64,000 nt of DNA from Alkalibacterium olivapovliticus (GCF_003003275.1 NZ_PVTO01000014.1:1-64000), one strand, 5' to 3'; counted from the first letter of the stretch, positions 48,950-58,512 are shown. Program-made: numbers and translations. The notes: generated from the letters alone by a model not told the origin.

Positions 48950-48978
48950 ACAGTTAGACATGAAAAAATATAATCTAA

Positions 48979-49020
48979 ACAAAACAAGTTCAGTGATTAT
49001 CAGTGAACTAGTTTTGTTTT
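48979..49020 (+). terminator. Stem-loop between abfA and the following GH43 gene
   Basis: AAAACAAGTTCA (48981-48992) pairs with TGAACT-a-GTTTTG, then TTTTC. It ends about 20 bases before the next start codon, so partial read-through likely feeds the GH43 gene. Confidence 0.7.
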
Positions 49021-49038
49021 CTATTAGAGGAGACTATC

Positions 49039-50568
49039 ATGGAATCAATTCCAGTAAAAAATCCAATTATTCCTTTGGACTACCCAGATCCAGATATCAT
49101 TAGAGTGGGAGATATGTACTACATGGTATCGACCACTATGTATTTTTTCCCTGGATGTGAAATTTTAAAATCAAACGACCTTGTTCATTGGGAACATGCT
49201 TGTTATGTTTACAGTCATTTAGACAGTACTGACGCTCAAAAGTTGAGTGATAATAAAAATATATATGGTAAAGGGATGTGGGCTGCAAGTTTGAGGTACC
49301 ATAATGGGACTTTCTATGTGTTGTTCGTTGCAAATGATACCCAGAAAACGTATCTGTTTACTACAAATGATCTGACTAAGGCATGGAATAAGCGATATTT
49401 AGAAGGGTTCTATCATGATGCTTCCTTACTATTTGATGATGATGGCCGAGTTTTTATTGTCTATGGCAACACAGAAATTTGGCTAACCGAATTAAATAGT
49501 GAGCTTTCTGGACCGAAGAAAAACGGTTTACATCGTCTGATTATAAACGAGAAAAATCCGATGCTTGGACATGAAGGTGCTCATTTTTACAAAATCAATG
49601 GCCGTTATTATATATTTTTAATACGTTCCTTACCAGACAGATGGATGCGAGTGCAGTCCTGTTTTACCTCCGACTCAATTGAAGGGGAGTTCAAAGGAAG
49701 GGATATTTTAAGTGATGACAGAGGCTATACTGGTCAAGGAGTCGCACAGGGGGGAATAGTAGATACCCCTCAAGGAGACTGGTATACAGTTCTCTTTCAG
49801 GATATGGGTGCTGTCGGCAGGCTGCCGATACTTGTACCATTTAAGTGGGATAATAACTTTCCGGTAATTGGGGAAGATGAGAAAATACCCGACTCGTTTT
49901 CAGTTCAGGTACCAGAGAGTCGTAAGTATAATCCTTTAGTCGGAAGTGATGATTTTAAAGAATCGACTGAGAGTTATTATGGTTTGAACCCTTTTTGGCA
50001 GTTCAACCACGAACCGGATGAAGAATCTTTTATACTGAATCATACTAAAGGTTACTATGAAATGACGAATCACTACCTGGTTGACTCGCTTCTTCAGTCG
50101 AAAAATACCCTGACACAGCGGATGCTATATCCTAAGAGCAGTGCCGAAGTAACGGTAGACTTCAGCAGGCTAAAAGATGGTGATATAACTGGCCTGTGCG
50201 CACTCCAGGGTGCTTATGGGTTTATTGCGGTAACTAAAAGAGAAGGTAAGTGTTATTTGACGATGAATTCTGTTAGCCAGTCTGAGGATCCTGTGCATGT
50301 AGAAGCGTATTTACCCGAAAGAAAGTGGGAAGAAATCGAGCTGGTACAGGCTGAAGTAGAGTTGAAAGCGGTGGCTGATTTCACTGATGGTAGGGATGAA
50401 GTGACATTTTACTATAAAGATAATAATACCTACAAGCAGATGGGGCCTGCGCATAAAGTATATTTTAAACTGGATCATTTTACTGGATGCCGATACGGGC
50501 TATTTAGTTATGCAACCAGGGATATCGGTGGTAAAAGCCGATTTAGTCACTTCAAATACTCAAAGTAA
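49039..50568 (+). CDS. GH43 family glycosidase (arabinofuranosidase/xylosidase)
   Basis: A 509-residue cytoplasmic enzyme. N-terminal PLDYPDPDIIRVGDMYYM holds the general base aspartate, FYHDASLLFDDDGR the second aspartate, and GHEGAHFYKINGRYY the acid glutamate region. A C-terminal beta-sandwich starts near residue 310. It differs from the beta-xylosidase at 24839 and resembles the longer GH43 enzymes acting on arabinose side chains. AGAGGAG precedes the ATG. Located directly after abfA, fitting arabinan or arabinoxylan debranching. Confidence 0.88.
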   Translation: MESIPVKNPIIPLDYPDPDIIRVGDMYYMVSTTMYFFPGCEILKSNDLVHWEHACYVYSHLDSTDAQKLSDNKNIYGKGMWAASLRYHNGTFYVLFVANDTQKTYLFTTNDLTKAWNKRYLEGFYHDASLLFDDDGRVFIVYGNTEIWLTELNSELSGPKKNGLHRLIINEKNPMLGHEGAHFYKINGRYYIFLIRSLPDRWMRVQSCFTSDSIEGEFKGRDILSDDRGYTGQGVAQGGIVDTPQGDWYTVLFQDMGAVGRLPILVPFKWDNNFPVIGEDEKIPDSFSVQVPESRKYNPLVGSDDFKESTESYYGLNPFWQFNHEPDEESFILNHTKGYYEMTNHYLVDSLLQSKNTLTQRMLYPKSSAEVTVDFSRLKDGDITGLCALQGAYGFIAVTKREGKCYLTMNSVSQSEDPVHVEAYLPERKWEEIELVQAEVELKAVADFTDGRDEVTFYYKDNNTYKQMGPAHKVYFKLDHFTGCRYGLFSYATRDIGGKSRFSHFKYSK

Positions 50569-50574
50569 CCCTCT

Positions 50575-50622
50575 AAAAGAGACAGTCCTGGATTAATACT
50601 CTCCAGGACTGTCTCTTTTTTG
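50575..50622. terminator. Strong terminator between convergent GH43 and GH95 genes
   Basis: AAAAGAGACAGTCCTGGA (50575-50592) pairs perfectly with TCCAGGACTGTCTCTTTT (50602-50619). Confidence 0.92.
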
Positions 50623-50629
50623 TATGCTG

Positions 50630-52855
50630 TTAAGTGAGTATCAAGAAACGGTCATCCTTTTCTGATAAAGCATTCAGCTGACCATAGTACTCATTCTTTA
50701 TATATAGTTTTGGATTCCCAGGAAGTGTTCCTTTAAATGTTATGTTTTCAAGCACATGGTTATTCCAGCTGATATCTACTTGAACTCTATTAGGCAAGTG
50801 GATCCCTTTTATTTCACCTTTGGTCCACTTCTTAGGTAATGCAGGAAATAGATCGAGTCGATCATTGTCGTATTGAACCAATCCTTCAATTACTCCTGAA
50901 GTAAATCCGAAGTTTCCGTCTATTTGAAAAGGAGGATGGTTATCCAGTAAATTAGGGAGAGTTGATTCATTTAATTGTTTAAGAATGGCTTCGTGAAATT
51001 GATGATTATTTTTGAAATGAGCCCAGAGGTTGATCAGCCATGCTGCGCTCCATCCCGTGTGTCCACCTCCATTCTCCAGTCTTAATTCTAGTGATCTTCT
51101 AGCTGCATCGATTACACTTTCTGATTCATGCTTTAACTTATGTCCCGGGAAAATGCCGAATAAATGGGAAAAATGGCGGTGACCCGGCTCTTCTTCAGAG
51201 TAATCCTGTATCCACTCCATCAGTTGTCCTTTATTACCGACCTGATGGGGAGGGAGCTTTTCAAGTGTTTTAAATGCTTTTTCTACTAGTTTTTTATCAT
51301 GAGCAGTCAACTTGACGGCTTTCAGGTAGCACTGAATGATTTCCCATATCAACTGGTTATCCATAGTAGTACCGTAACTGACGTACCCAATTTTTCCCGT
51401 GTTAGTATAAAAGCTGTTTTCAGGCGAAACTGAGGGATTTGTCACCAAATATCCTTCTGGAGATTCAACGAGGTAGTGTAGTATGAACCTTAATGATTCT
51501 TCCAGTAAGTAAAAATGGTCTTCTAAAAAACCTTTATCCAGAGTGTAATCATAGTGTTCCCAAATATGTAGTGACAGCCACAATGCGCCCATCGGCCAAT
51601 AGGTAGCAGGCAAGTAGGCATCTTGAGGAGCGGTGTCTCCCCAGATATACGTATTGTGGTGAGCGGTGAAGCCCTCAATACCGTACACACTCTTAGCTGT
51701 CTTAACCCCATTGGGATACATTCTTTTAATATGATCGAATAGAGGGAGGTGGCATTCTGAAAGTCCAGTTTTTTCTGCTGGCCAGTAGTTCATTTCTGTA
51801 TTAATATTGATCGTAAATTTTGAATCCCATGCTGGGACCAGGTCTTTATTCCAGATCCCTTGCAGGTTGGCCGGTAATGAACCAGGACGGCTGCTTGAAA
51901 TCAGAAGGTAACGGCCGTACTGAAACATCAGTTCAGTAAGGTAGTTATTTGTTTTTCCCTGACCTATCTCGTTCAGCAGATCGGGGACTGCCTTAATTTC
52001 AGAGGGTGCGCTTATAGTGAATGAAAGCTGATTAAATAATTTCTGATAGTCTATAAGGTGATCCTGTTTGAGCTCATCCCAGCTATTTTTTCTCACTTCT
52101 TTTAACTTGTTCAAACAGTACTTTACGGGATTTTCTTCTCTGAAAGTCGTTGAGGCTGTGGTATAAAGGGTAATCTCTTTAAAACCTGAAACTGTGATAT
52201 ATTGCCCATTTATCGCTAGGATACCATCTGACTCTACATTCATACATTGAGCATAGTGAACACCATCGTTGGCTGTCTGACCGGAAATGCCTACCAACTT
52301 ATTCTGCCGATCTTCAGAGAAGTCTTGAAATGTCTGATAATTCCCTCTTAAGCGATTCAGACAGACCGTAAATGTGTAGGGTAGAGATGTGGTTGACGAT
52401 AATTTCCATCCTATAATGTTATTTGGATAACTTGAAAAACTTTCTACAATAATGTTAGCTTCATCAATTTGATAAGATTCTTTATATAAAGCAGTGGAAA
52501 GGTCAAGTTCACGGTAGAAGTCTGATACAGAGGCTGACTGATCAAATGACAGGTGTAAATCACCAGCAGGCTCATATTGTCTCTGATATTCCGGTATTGC
52601 CGTTAAATGGCGTTTCATCATTTCCTGAGCTTCGATCGTTTTCCCCTTAAAGATTAAAGACTGAATGGTGTTAAGTGTATCTTTACTTATTTTAGGGTTA
52701 CGATCGTTAAAGTCTCCCTGCCAGATGCTGTCTTCATTGCATTGTAGGGTATAGTTTAGTGGATCTCCATAAATCATTGCGCCTAACTTCCCGTTTCCTA
52801 TAGGAAGGCCTTCCTCCCAAATTGATGCAGGAGAGTGATAAAACAGTTTATTCAT
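50630..52855 (-). CDS. GH95 family alpha-L-fucosidase/galactosidase-like enzyme
   Basis: A 741-residue cytoplasmic inverting glycosidase. The N-terminal domain begins WEEGLPIGNGKLGAMIYG; the (alpha/alpha)6 core has NINTEMNYWPAEKTG, NPSVSPENSFY and QIDGNFGFTSG, which carry the catalytic asparagine, glutamate and aspartate of the family. GH95 includes alpha-1,2-fucosidases and alpha-L-galactosidases; L-galactose is a known xylan side-chain terminus in some plants, so galactosidase activity is a fair alternative. AAAGGA precedes the ATG. A GTAC-type box lies in its upstream region (52939-52950). It is the only sugar gene here on the minus strand. Confidence 0.88.
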   Translation of the reverse strand: MNKLFYHSPASIWEEGLPIGNGKLGAMIYGDPLNYTLQCNEDSIWQGDFNDRNPKISKDTLNTIQSLIFKGKTIEAQEMMKRHLTAIPEYQRQYEPAGDLHLSFDQSASVSDFYRELDLSTALYKESYQIDEANIIVESFSSYPNNIIGWKLSSTTSLPYTFTVCLNRLRGNYQTFQDFSEDRQNKLVGISGQTANDGVHYAQCMNVESDGILAINGQYITVSGFKEITLYTTASTTFREENPVKYCLNKLKEVRKNSWDELKQDHLIDYQKLFNQLSFTISAPSEIKAVPDLLNEIGQGKTNNYLTELMFQYGRYLLISSSRPGSLPANLQGIWNKDLVPAWDSKFTININTEMNYWPAEKTGLSECHLPLFDHIKRMYPNGVKTAKSVYGIEGFTAHHNTYIWGDTAPQDAYLPATYWPMGALWLSLHIWEHYDYTLDKGFLEDHFYLLEESLRFILHYLVESPEGYLVTNPSVSPENSFYTNTGKIGYVSYGTTMDNQLIWEIIQCYLKAVKLTAHDKKLVEKAFKTLEKLPPHQVGNKGQLMEWIQDYSEEEPGHRHFSHLFGIFPGHKLKHESESVIDAARRSLELRLENGGGHTGWSAAWLINLWAHFKNNHQFHEAILKQLNESTLPNLLDNHPPFQIDGNFGFTSGVIEGLVQYDNDRLDLFPALPKKWTKGEIKGIHLPNRVQVDISWNNHVLENITFKGTLPGNPKLYIKNEYYGQLNALSEKDDRFLILT

Positions 52856-52938
52856 ATAAATAGTCCTTTCTGAGTGTTCTGTATAATGTAATATAAAACA
52901 TAAGAACGCGTTTACATTTAAGGATACACTTTTATACA

Positions 52939-52950
52939 GGTGCGTACAAC
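52939..52950. promoter_or_regulatory. AraR-like box upstream of the GH95 gene
   Basis: GGTGCGTACAAC differs from the abfA box by two bases. AACGCGTTTACA at 52905-52916 is a partial cre. The stretch 52856-53280 also has a second box at 53131-53144; otherwise it is AT-rich without ORFs. Confidence 0.5.
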
Positions 52951-53130
52951 AATAGAATGAAATGTCTAATTAATTTTAATAATTGAAGTATAACTCCGCT
53001 ATCTCTCTTATAGTGATAGGCTAATTAAAATAGTTTTAGTCAAAGTAGTAATAATCAGTATAATATAAACAAAAACTAATTATAGTGTTGAAGAGCATTG
53101 AGATAAGTGGTAAGTTTAAATCATGGAATA

Positions 53131-53144
53131 TATACGTACCAATT
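53131..53144. promoter_or_regulatory. AraR-like box upstream of the third LplA-type gene
   Basis: TATACGTACCAATT, which in reverse complement reads AATTGGTACGTATA and resembles the abfA operator. Confidence 0.5.
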
Positions 53145-53212
53145 GCTGAAATGAATGAAAGGGCGTATAGACATAATACAAAAGGCTACCTTTTTTATAA
53201 AAAGTAAGCGAA

Positions 53213-53226
53213 TACATTTTATTGTA
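53213..53226 (+). promoter_or_regulatory. cre-like site
   Basis: AGTAAGCGAATACA matches TGNAANCGNWNNCA except for the first base. It is 55 bases before the start codon of the third LplA-type gene. Confidence 0.45.
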
Positions 53227-53280
53227 GTTTGTTCCACTTAATGTGGAAATAGGAAGATAAAGAACAAGGAGGAATAGTTA

Positions 53281-54936
53281 ATGAAATCTCATGGTACTAG
53301 AAAATTGATGACCGGGGTTGCAATAGGTAGTGCTTTGCTCCTCGCTTGATGTAATGGAAATGATCAAGCTTCAGATGAAGAGGTTGATGACAATATAGGG
53401 ACAGTCGGTTCAATGGAAAATTTCGAAGCGGGTGATACTTTTGTTGCAACTGAACCACTGGAACTTGAGATTCTCTATAGAGACTATCCAGACTATCCGT
53501 ATAATCCTGAATGGCTCTTATTTGAGGTTTTGGAAGAAGAACATAATGTTTCATTTGATGTGATATCAGTGCCTTTATCTGATTGGGATGAGCGTTTATC
53601 TATTACTATGGCAACAGGTGACTTACCAGACTATTCTACTGACATACATGTTGGAGATGAGACAGACTACATCGCGGGAGGACAACTTCTTCCAATTTCC
53701 AAATACACTGAATATATGCCTCATTTTCAATCTCGAGTAGACGAATGGGAAGGAATTGAAGAACAGTTAGACAATTTACGGTATTCAGACGGTGAATATT
53801 ATGTACTTCCTGGTTTAAGAGAAAGTCCGGAAATGCCCTTTACATTAAAATACAACAAGACAATCTTTGAAGAGTATGGACTAGACGTTCCTCAGACTTG
53901 GGATGAACTTAGAGATTCTCTCGAAGTACTAAGAGATGAGACTGGAACAACGCCAATGACGTTATGGTGGCAAGGGGGTTCCTTATTTAGTTTCTCAGGA
54001 GGCTCATTTAACACAAGAGGTGGATGGGGTCTTGGCGATGGTGCGTTATATAACAAGGAAACTGACGAATTTGAATTTGGCCCAATGGAAGATGGTTATC
54101 GTGAAATGATTACTTATTTTTCAGAGCTAACTGCTGATGGTCTTCTTGATATTGAGGCGTTGACGCAGGATGATCAGTCAGCTAGAAACAAACTGGCTAA
54201 TCATGAAGCATTTGTAAGCTCAGGAAATGTAGGAACAATCAATATGGTGAATGATTCTATGAATGAAATATATGGAGAAGGAGAGTATGAGTTTGATAGA
54301 ATTCCAATTTTAGAAGGATCAGCAGGTAGAAGATTGCACGATAGCAACTTCCATAATGGTAAAATGCTCAATGCTGATATTGCTGAAAGAGATGACTTTT
54401 TAGCCATTTTACAGTTTCTCGACTGGTTCTATTACAGTGATGAGGCTTCTGAGTTTGCTAACTGGGGAGTAGAAGGAGTCACATTTGAAAAAACCGATGA
54501 GTTGGTTGGCGGGTATAAACCAATGGACCATATTAGATTTGAGCATTTTAATCCCGATGGAGAAGAAAGTTTACAGGAAGACTATGGCTTTAATAATCCC
54601 GGGTTTGCTTATGGAGATCCAGATGAAATTGCGTTATCTATAATGTCAGAAAGTGAATATGCTGTTCAGGACTATATGGCTGAAGAAGTAGAAATTATTT
54701 ACCCAGCTCCCAGGTATCCTATGGACGCAATACAACAGGAACAAGCCACGTTACTATCAACGCCACTAATTGATACAGTTGATCAATATACATTTAGATT
54801 TGTTACTGGACAATACTCCTTAGACAGATGGGACGAGTTCATGGACGAACTTGAAAGTCAGGGAGCACAGGATCTTTTGGATATTGTGAATGAAGCGTAC
54901 CGTGACCATCAGGCAAGTCTAGAAGAAGCTGAGTGA
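53281..54936 (+). pseudogene. LplA-type binding lipoprotein with in-frame TGA in the lipobox (3)
   Basis: The frame starts at ATG 53281 behind AAGGAGG and reads a normal signal peptide up to LLLA, then TGA (53347-53349), then Cys24-Asn-Gly-Asn-Asp and an intact frame of over 500 codons to 54936. The stop replaces exactly the residue before the lipidated cysteine. One base change from GGA, for instance, would restore Gly. The rest shows the family block TVGSMENFEAGDTFVATEPL and C-terminal GQYSLDRWDEFM with no other lesion. An internal start at ATG 53413 would give a cytoplasmic protein without signal peptide, which makes no sense for this family. So this is a very recent nonsense mutation, a read-through case or a base error. 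Confidence 0.8.
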
Positions 54937-55097
54937 AATAGCGTTAGTAAATGAATAGCGTTAACAAGGGATTAAATTCTATCAAAAGTATAGTCTAATT
55001 CTGTGGGCTGTGTATCGTTTTTGTCATATTAAAGAACGTCTTTTAGAAAGTCAAACAGATGAAAGTTAAAATAAAATTAATCCGCCTTTTCACTTGA

Positions 55098-55143
55098 CCG
55101 TATGTTTCTTAAATGTTAACCTATTTATATAGCAAACATACGG
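55098..55143. repeat. Spaced inverted repeat CCGTATGTTT / AAACATACGG
   Basis: Two perfect 10-base arms (55098-55107 and 55134-55143) are 26 bases apart. The left arm overlaps TTGACC (55094-55099), the same joint CTTGACCGTA seen at 62269-62278. They look like two operator half-sites, possibly of AraR, around a promoter rather than a terminator. No clear -10 is spaced to TTGACC. Confidence 0.5.
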
Positions 55144-55191
55144 ACGATGTATAGACGCTATGATGTATTTTTTTACAGGTAGTGAACCCAT

Positions 55192-55247
55192 AAAAACTGA
55201 AATTTGTATCGTTTCCAGCTAAGATGATATCAAATTTCAGTTTTTTA
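55192..55247 (+). terminator. Intrinsic terminator immediately before a GH43 gene
   Basis: AAAAACTGAAATTTG (55192-55206) pairs perfectly with CAAATTTCAGTTTTT (55231-55245), then TTATT. It ends about 10 bases before the ribosome site of the next gene. It may terminate the transcript of the lipoprotein gene or act as an attenuator of the GH43 gene. Confidence 0.85.
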
Positions 55248-55262
55248 TTATTTATTCAGGAG

Positions 55263-56684
55263 ATGATTATTATAAACAAGACCGGATTCAATCCGTATCT
55301 TCCGTCATGGGAGTATATACCTGATGCGGAACCTTACGTATTTAATGATAGAGTTTATGTCTACGGCTCACATGACAAGTTTAACGGGCATGTCTATTGT
55401 CTAAACAACTATGTGACGTGGTCAGCACCAGTCGACGATTTAACCGACTGGAAATATGAAGGCGTTATCTATGAGAAAACGGATGATCCTTTAAATCCCG
55501 ATGGATCCATGTGTTTGTACGCTCCAGATGTTACAGAAGGTCCAGACGGGCGATATTATTTATACTATGTCCTGGACAAAGTACCAGTTGTATCTGTAGC
55601 CGTATCTGATACACCTGCTGGTAAATTTGAATTTTACGGGTACGTTAAAGACCAGAACGGCGAGTTGCTTGGCGAGCGAGATAGTGACGAACCACAGTTC
55701 GATCCTGGTGTTTTGAGAGAAGGGAACAAAACATACCTATACACTGGATTCTGCAGCAAGGGGGATCTTTCAAGAAGTGGAGCTATGGCGACTGTTCTCG
55801 GAGAAGATATGCTGACAATCATAGAAGACACCGTATTTGTTCTTCCAAGTGATACAAATAGTGAAGGAACTGGTTTTGAAGGGTATGAGTTTTTTGAAGC
55901 TCCTTCAATCAGAAAAATAGGACAGGTCTATTATTTAATCTACTCGTCCATTTCCATGCATGAACTTTGCTATGCGACCAGTGATTATCCAACGAAAGAT
56001 TTCGTCTATCAGGGCGTTATCATCAGTAACAACGATATGCATATTGACTCTTACAAACCTGATGATAAACCGATGTATTATGGTGGGAACAATCATGGAA
56101 GTATTATTCAAATACAAAATGACTGGTTTATTTTCTATCACAGACATACCAATGGCTCTAATTTCAGCAGACAGGGATGTTTGGAAGAAATCATTATCAA
56201 TGACGATGGGACCATTACTCAGGTGGAGATGACTTCCTGTGGACCCAACCGGAAACCATTTAAAGGTACAGGCGAGTTTCCAGCTTATATTGCCTGCAAT
56301 TTATTGCATGAAGATGAGAACCCTTACACGGGGGACTTATGGATGGACAGTCACTTTCCCAAGATCACTCAAGACGGAAAAGATGGTGATCAGGAACCTG
56401 GTTATATCATGAATATGACACATTCTTCAACAGCTGGCTTCAAGTACTTTGATTGTCAGGACATTAAACGTGTCAAAATCAAAGTTAGGGGTTACTGTAA
56501 AGGGGTTTTCGAAGTGAAGACTCAGTGGAACAGTGAACCCTTAGGAGAAATAGAAGTTGGTTTCACCAACGTATGGACAGAGTACGAGAGCGAGATTGTA
56601 ATTCCTGATGGACTTCAATCTTTGTACTTCACCTATAATGGAAATGGAAGACCTAGTCTGGCTTCATTTAGTCTAGAGCAGTAA
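55263..56684 (+). CDS. GH43-like family glycosidase, paralog of the enzyme at 31854
   Basis: A roughly 470-residue cytoplasmic enzyme: WEYIPDAEPYVFNDRVYVYG at the start, then YAPDVTEGPDGRYYLYY, PQFDPGVL and FFEAPSIRKIG, as in its paralog. The start is unclear. ATG 55263 directly abuts AGGAG and seems part of the ribosome site (AGGAGATGAT). ATT 55269 or ATA 55272 have normal spacing and would read M-I-N-K or M-N-K. An upstream ATG at 55224 lies inside the terminator hairpin and is unlikely. Ends 32 bases before the next lipoprotein gene and probably shares its transcript. Confidence 0.82.
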   Translation: MIIINKTGFNPYLPSWEYIPDAEPYVFNDRVYVYGSHDKFNGHVYCLNNYVTWSAPVDDLTDWKYEGVIYEKTDDPLNPDGSMCLYAPDVTEGPDGRYYLYYVLDKVPVVSVAVSDTPAGKFEFYGYVKDQNGELLGERDSDEPQFDPGVLREGNKTYLYTGFCSKGDLSRSGAMATVLGEDMLTIIEDTVFVLPSDTNSEGTGFEGYEFFEAPSIRKIGQVYYLIYSSISMHELCYATSDYPTKDFVYQGVIISNNDMHIDSYKPDDKPMYYGGNNHGSIIQIQNDWFIFYHRHTNGSNFSRQGCLEEIIINDDGTITQVEMTSCGPNRKPFKGTGEFPAYIACNLLHEDENPYTGDLWMDSHFPKITQDGKDGDQEPGYIMNMTHSSTAGFKYFDCQDIKRVKIKVRGYCKGVFEVKTQWNSEPLGEIEVGFTNVWTEYESEIVIPDGLQSLYFTYNGNGRPSLASFSLEQ

Positions 56685-56716
56685 AATTACTAGGAAAATA
56701 AAAATCGGAGGTATAC

Positions 56717-58378
56717 ATGTATTTACAAAACAAAAAGAATGCACTATTAAGTCTTACGATCTGCGGTGGACTATTATTAGCCGCTTGCGGAAACGGTGAT
56801 GGAGCAGACGATTCTGGAGAAGAAATTACAGAAGATGATATCGGAACAGTCGGATCTATGGATGACTTTGAGTTTGGGGACACCTTTGTGGCCACCGAAC
56901 CGTTAGAGTTGGGTATATTATATAGAGATCTTCCAGCTTATCCACTGGAGAACGACTGGTTATTCTTTGAACATCTTGAAAATGAGCATAACGTCTCATA
57001 TGAAATTATGAGTGTTCCTCTATCAGATTTTGAGGAAAGACGGTCAGTAACGATAGCAGCGGGGGATATGCCTGATTATGTAACAGATACTTGGCCTGGA
57101 GATGAAGGTGATTTCACTTCTTCAGGTGTTGTTCTGCCAATATCTGATTATGTTCACTTAATGCCACACTTTCAGCAGCGTATTGAAGACTGGGATCTTG
57201 ACCAGCAGATTGATAACCTTCGTCAACTCGATGGGAAGTATTACGTGCTTCCAGGTATTAATGAAGATGTTCACTTTGACTTTAGTCTCAAATACAATAG
57301 AACAGTGTTTGATGAATATGGACTTGAGGAACCTGAGACGTGGGATGAACTAACTTCTGCACTAGAAGTTTTAAGAGACGAAACGGGTCAGGAACCGATG
57401 ACGTTGTGGTGGCAAGGTGATGCACTATTTAACTTTGTAGGCGCATCGTTTGATACAGTCGGTGGATGGGGATTCGGCGGTGGTGTTATGTTTGACGAAG
57501 AACAGGATGAATTTGTTTATGCACCTCAGCAGCAAGGCTACCGTGACATGGTCGAGTACTTTACCATGTTAAATGAAGAAGGCTTATTAGATCAGGAAGC
57601 CTTCACACAAGATGGTGACATGGCATCCAATAAATTAAGCAACCTTGAAGCCTTCGTCAGTTCTGGACAAGCAGGGACTATGAGTGAAGTTAATAGCGAT
57701 ATGGCTGAAATTCACGGCGAAGGTGAATATGAATTTGTCCGTATGCCTCTATTAGAAGGTCCAGCTGGTCCAAACGTAGCGGGTGGGCAATTAGTAAGTG
57801 GAATCATGTTGAACGCAAATGTCGCAGAGCGTGATGATTTCCTTGCAGTACTGCAGTATGTAGACTGGTTGTACTACAGTGACGAAGGAACTGAATATGC
57901 TCAATGGGGTATCGAAGGTGAAACGTTTGAACGAACTGATGAAGTAGCTGGTGGTTATAGACCAGTTGAAGGCATTAGTTTTGAGAATTTCAATTCTGGA
58001 GCTGACGAAGATTTAACAGAAGATTATGGATTTGGTAATGTGGCCTTTGCTTTTGCAGGTCCAGCAGAAATACGTCAATCTATAATGGATGAAGATGAGC
58101 AGGAGTACCAGGCTCGAATGAATGAAGAGCGGACGCTCGTCGAAGAAGATCCGATATACCCTATGTCTCCAGCAGATCAGGAGCAGGCAGCATTACTCTC
58201 GACTCCGCTATCGGATACTGTTGATCAGTATACATTAAGATTTATAACGGGTCAGTACTCATTAGACAGATGGGATGAATTCAAGGATGATCTGGATAAT
58301 CAAAATGTTGATCAGTATTTAGACTTAGTGAATGATGCGTATAGAGATTTCCAGGAAACTTTGGAAGACGTCGAATAA
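56717..58378 (+). CDS. LplA-type oligosaccharide-binding lipoprotein (4)
   Basis: A 553-residue binding protein with signal peptide and lipobox LAAC (Cys24), acidic linker GADDSGEEITEDD, family block TVGSMDDFEFGDTFVATEPL and C-terminal GQYSLDRWDEF. CGGAGG precedes the ATG. It lies 32 bases after the GH43 gene, so receptor and hydrolase are co-expressed, suggesting that this receptor's ligand is the GH43 substrate. No permeases are adjacent. Confidence 0.9.
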   Translation: MYLQNKKNALLSLTICGGLLLAACGNGDGADDSGEEITEDDIGTVGSMDDFEFGDTFVATEPLELGILYRDLPAYPLENDWLFFEHLENEHNVSYEIMSVPLSDFEERRSVTIAAGDMPDYVTDTWPGDEGDFTSSGVVLPISDYVHLMPHFQQRIEDWDLDQQIDNLRQLDGKYYVLPGINEDVHFDFSLKYNRTVFDEYGLEEPETWDELTSALEVLRDETGQEPMTLWWQGDALFNFVGASFDTVGGWGFGGGVMFDEEQDEFVYAPQQQGYRDMVEYFTMLNEEGLLDQEAFTQDGDMASNKLSNLEAFVSSGQAGTMSEVNSDMAEIHGEGEYEFVRMPLLEGPAGPNVAGGQLVSGIMLNANVAERDDFLAVLQYVDWLYYSDEGTEYAQWGIEGETFERTDEVAGGYRPVEGISFENFNSGADEDLTEDYGFGNVAFAFAGPAEIRQSIMDEDEQEYQARMNEERTLVEEDPIYPMSPADQEQAALLSTPLSDTVDQYTLRFITGQYSLDRWDEFKDDLDNQNVDQYLDLVNDAYRDFQETLEDVE

Positions 58379-58430
58379 ACTTCGACTAAATATCCGTACA
58401 AATTACCTTTTTTGAAGATTGAATACAACT

Positions 58431-58480
58431 GGATCCCGTAATCATTATCCTTGATAAATGATTACGGGATCCGTTTTGTA
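58431..58480 (+). terminator. Terminator after the fourth LplA-type gene
   Basis: GGATCCCGTAATCATT (58431-58446) pairs perfectly with AATGATTACGGGATCC (58457-58472), then GTTTTGTATTTTT. Confidence 0.88.
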
Positions 58481-58512
58481 TTTTTATCTCATATTTAATG
58501 AAAAAATGACCA

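Noticed and set aside
53347-53349. TGA read as selenocysteine
   Set aside because: The codon lies in a signal peptide lipobox where a small neutral residue is needed, the family is not a selenoprotein family, and no SECIS-like hairpin is evident just downstream.
53413-54936. Shorter binding-protein gene starting at the internal ATG 53413
   Set aside because: It would lack the signal peptide and lipobox, has no ribosome site, and an intact in-frame signal sequence precedes it across the TGA.
55224-55262. N-terminal extension of the GH43 gene from ATG 55224
   Set aside because: Those codons lie inside the right arm of a perfect terminator hairpin and have no ribosome site.
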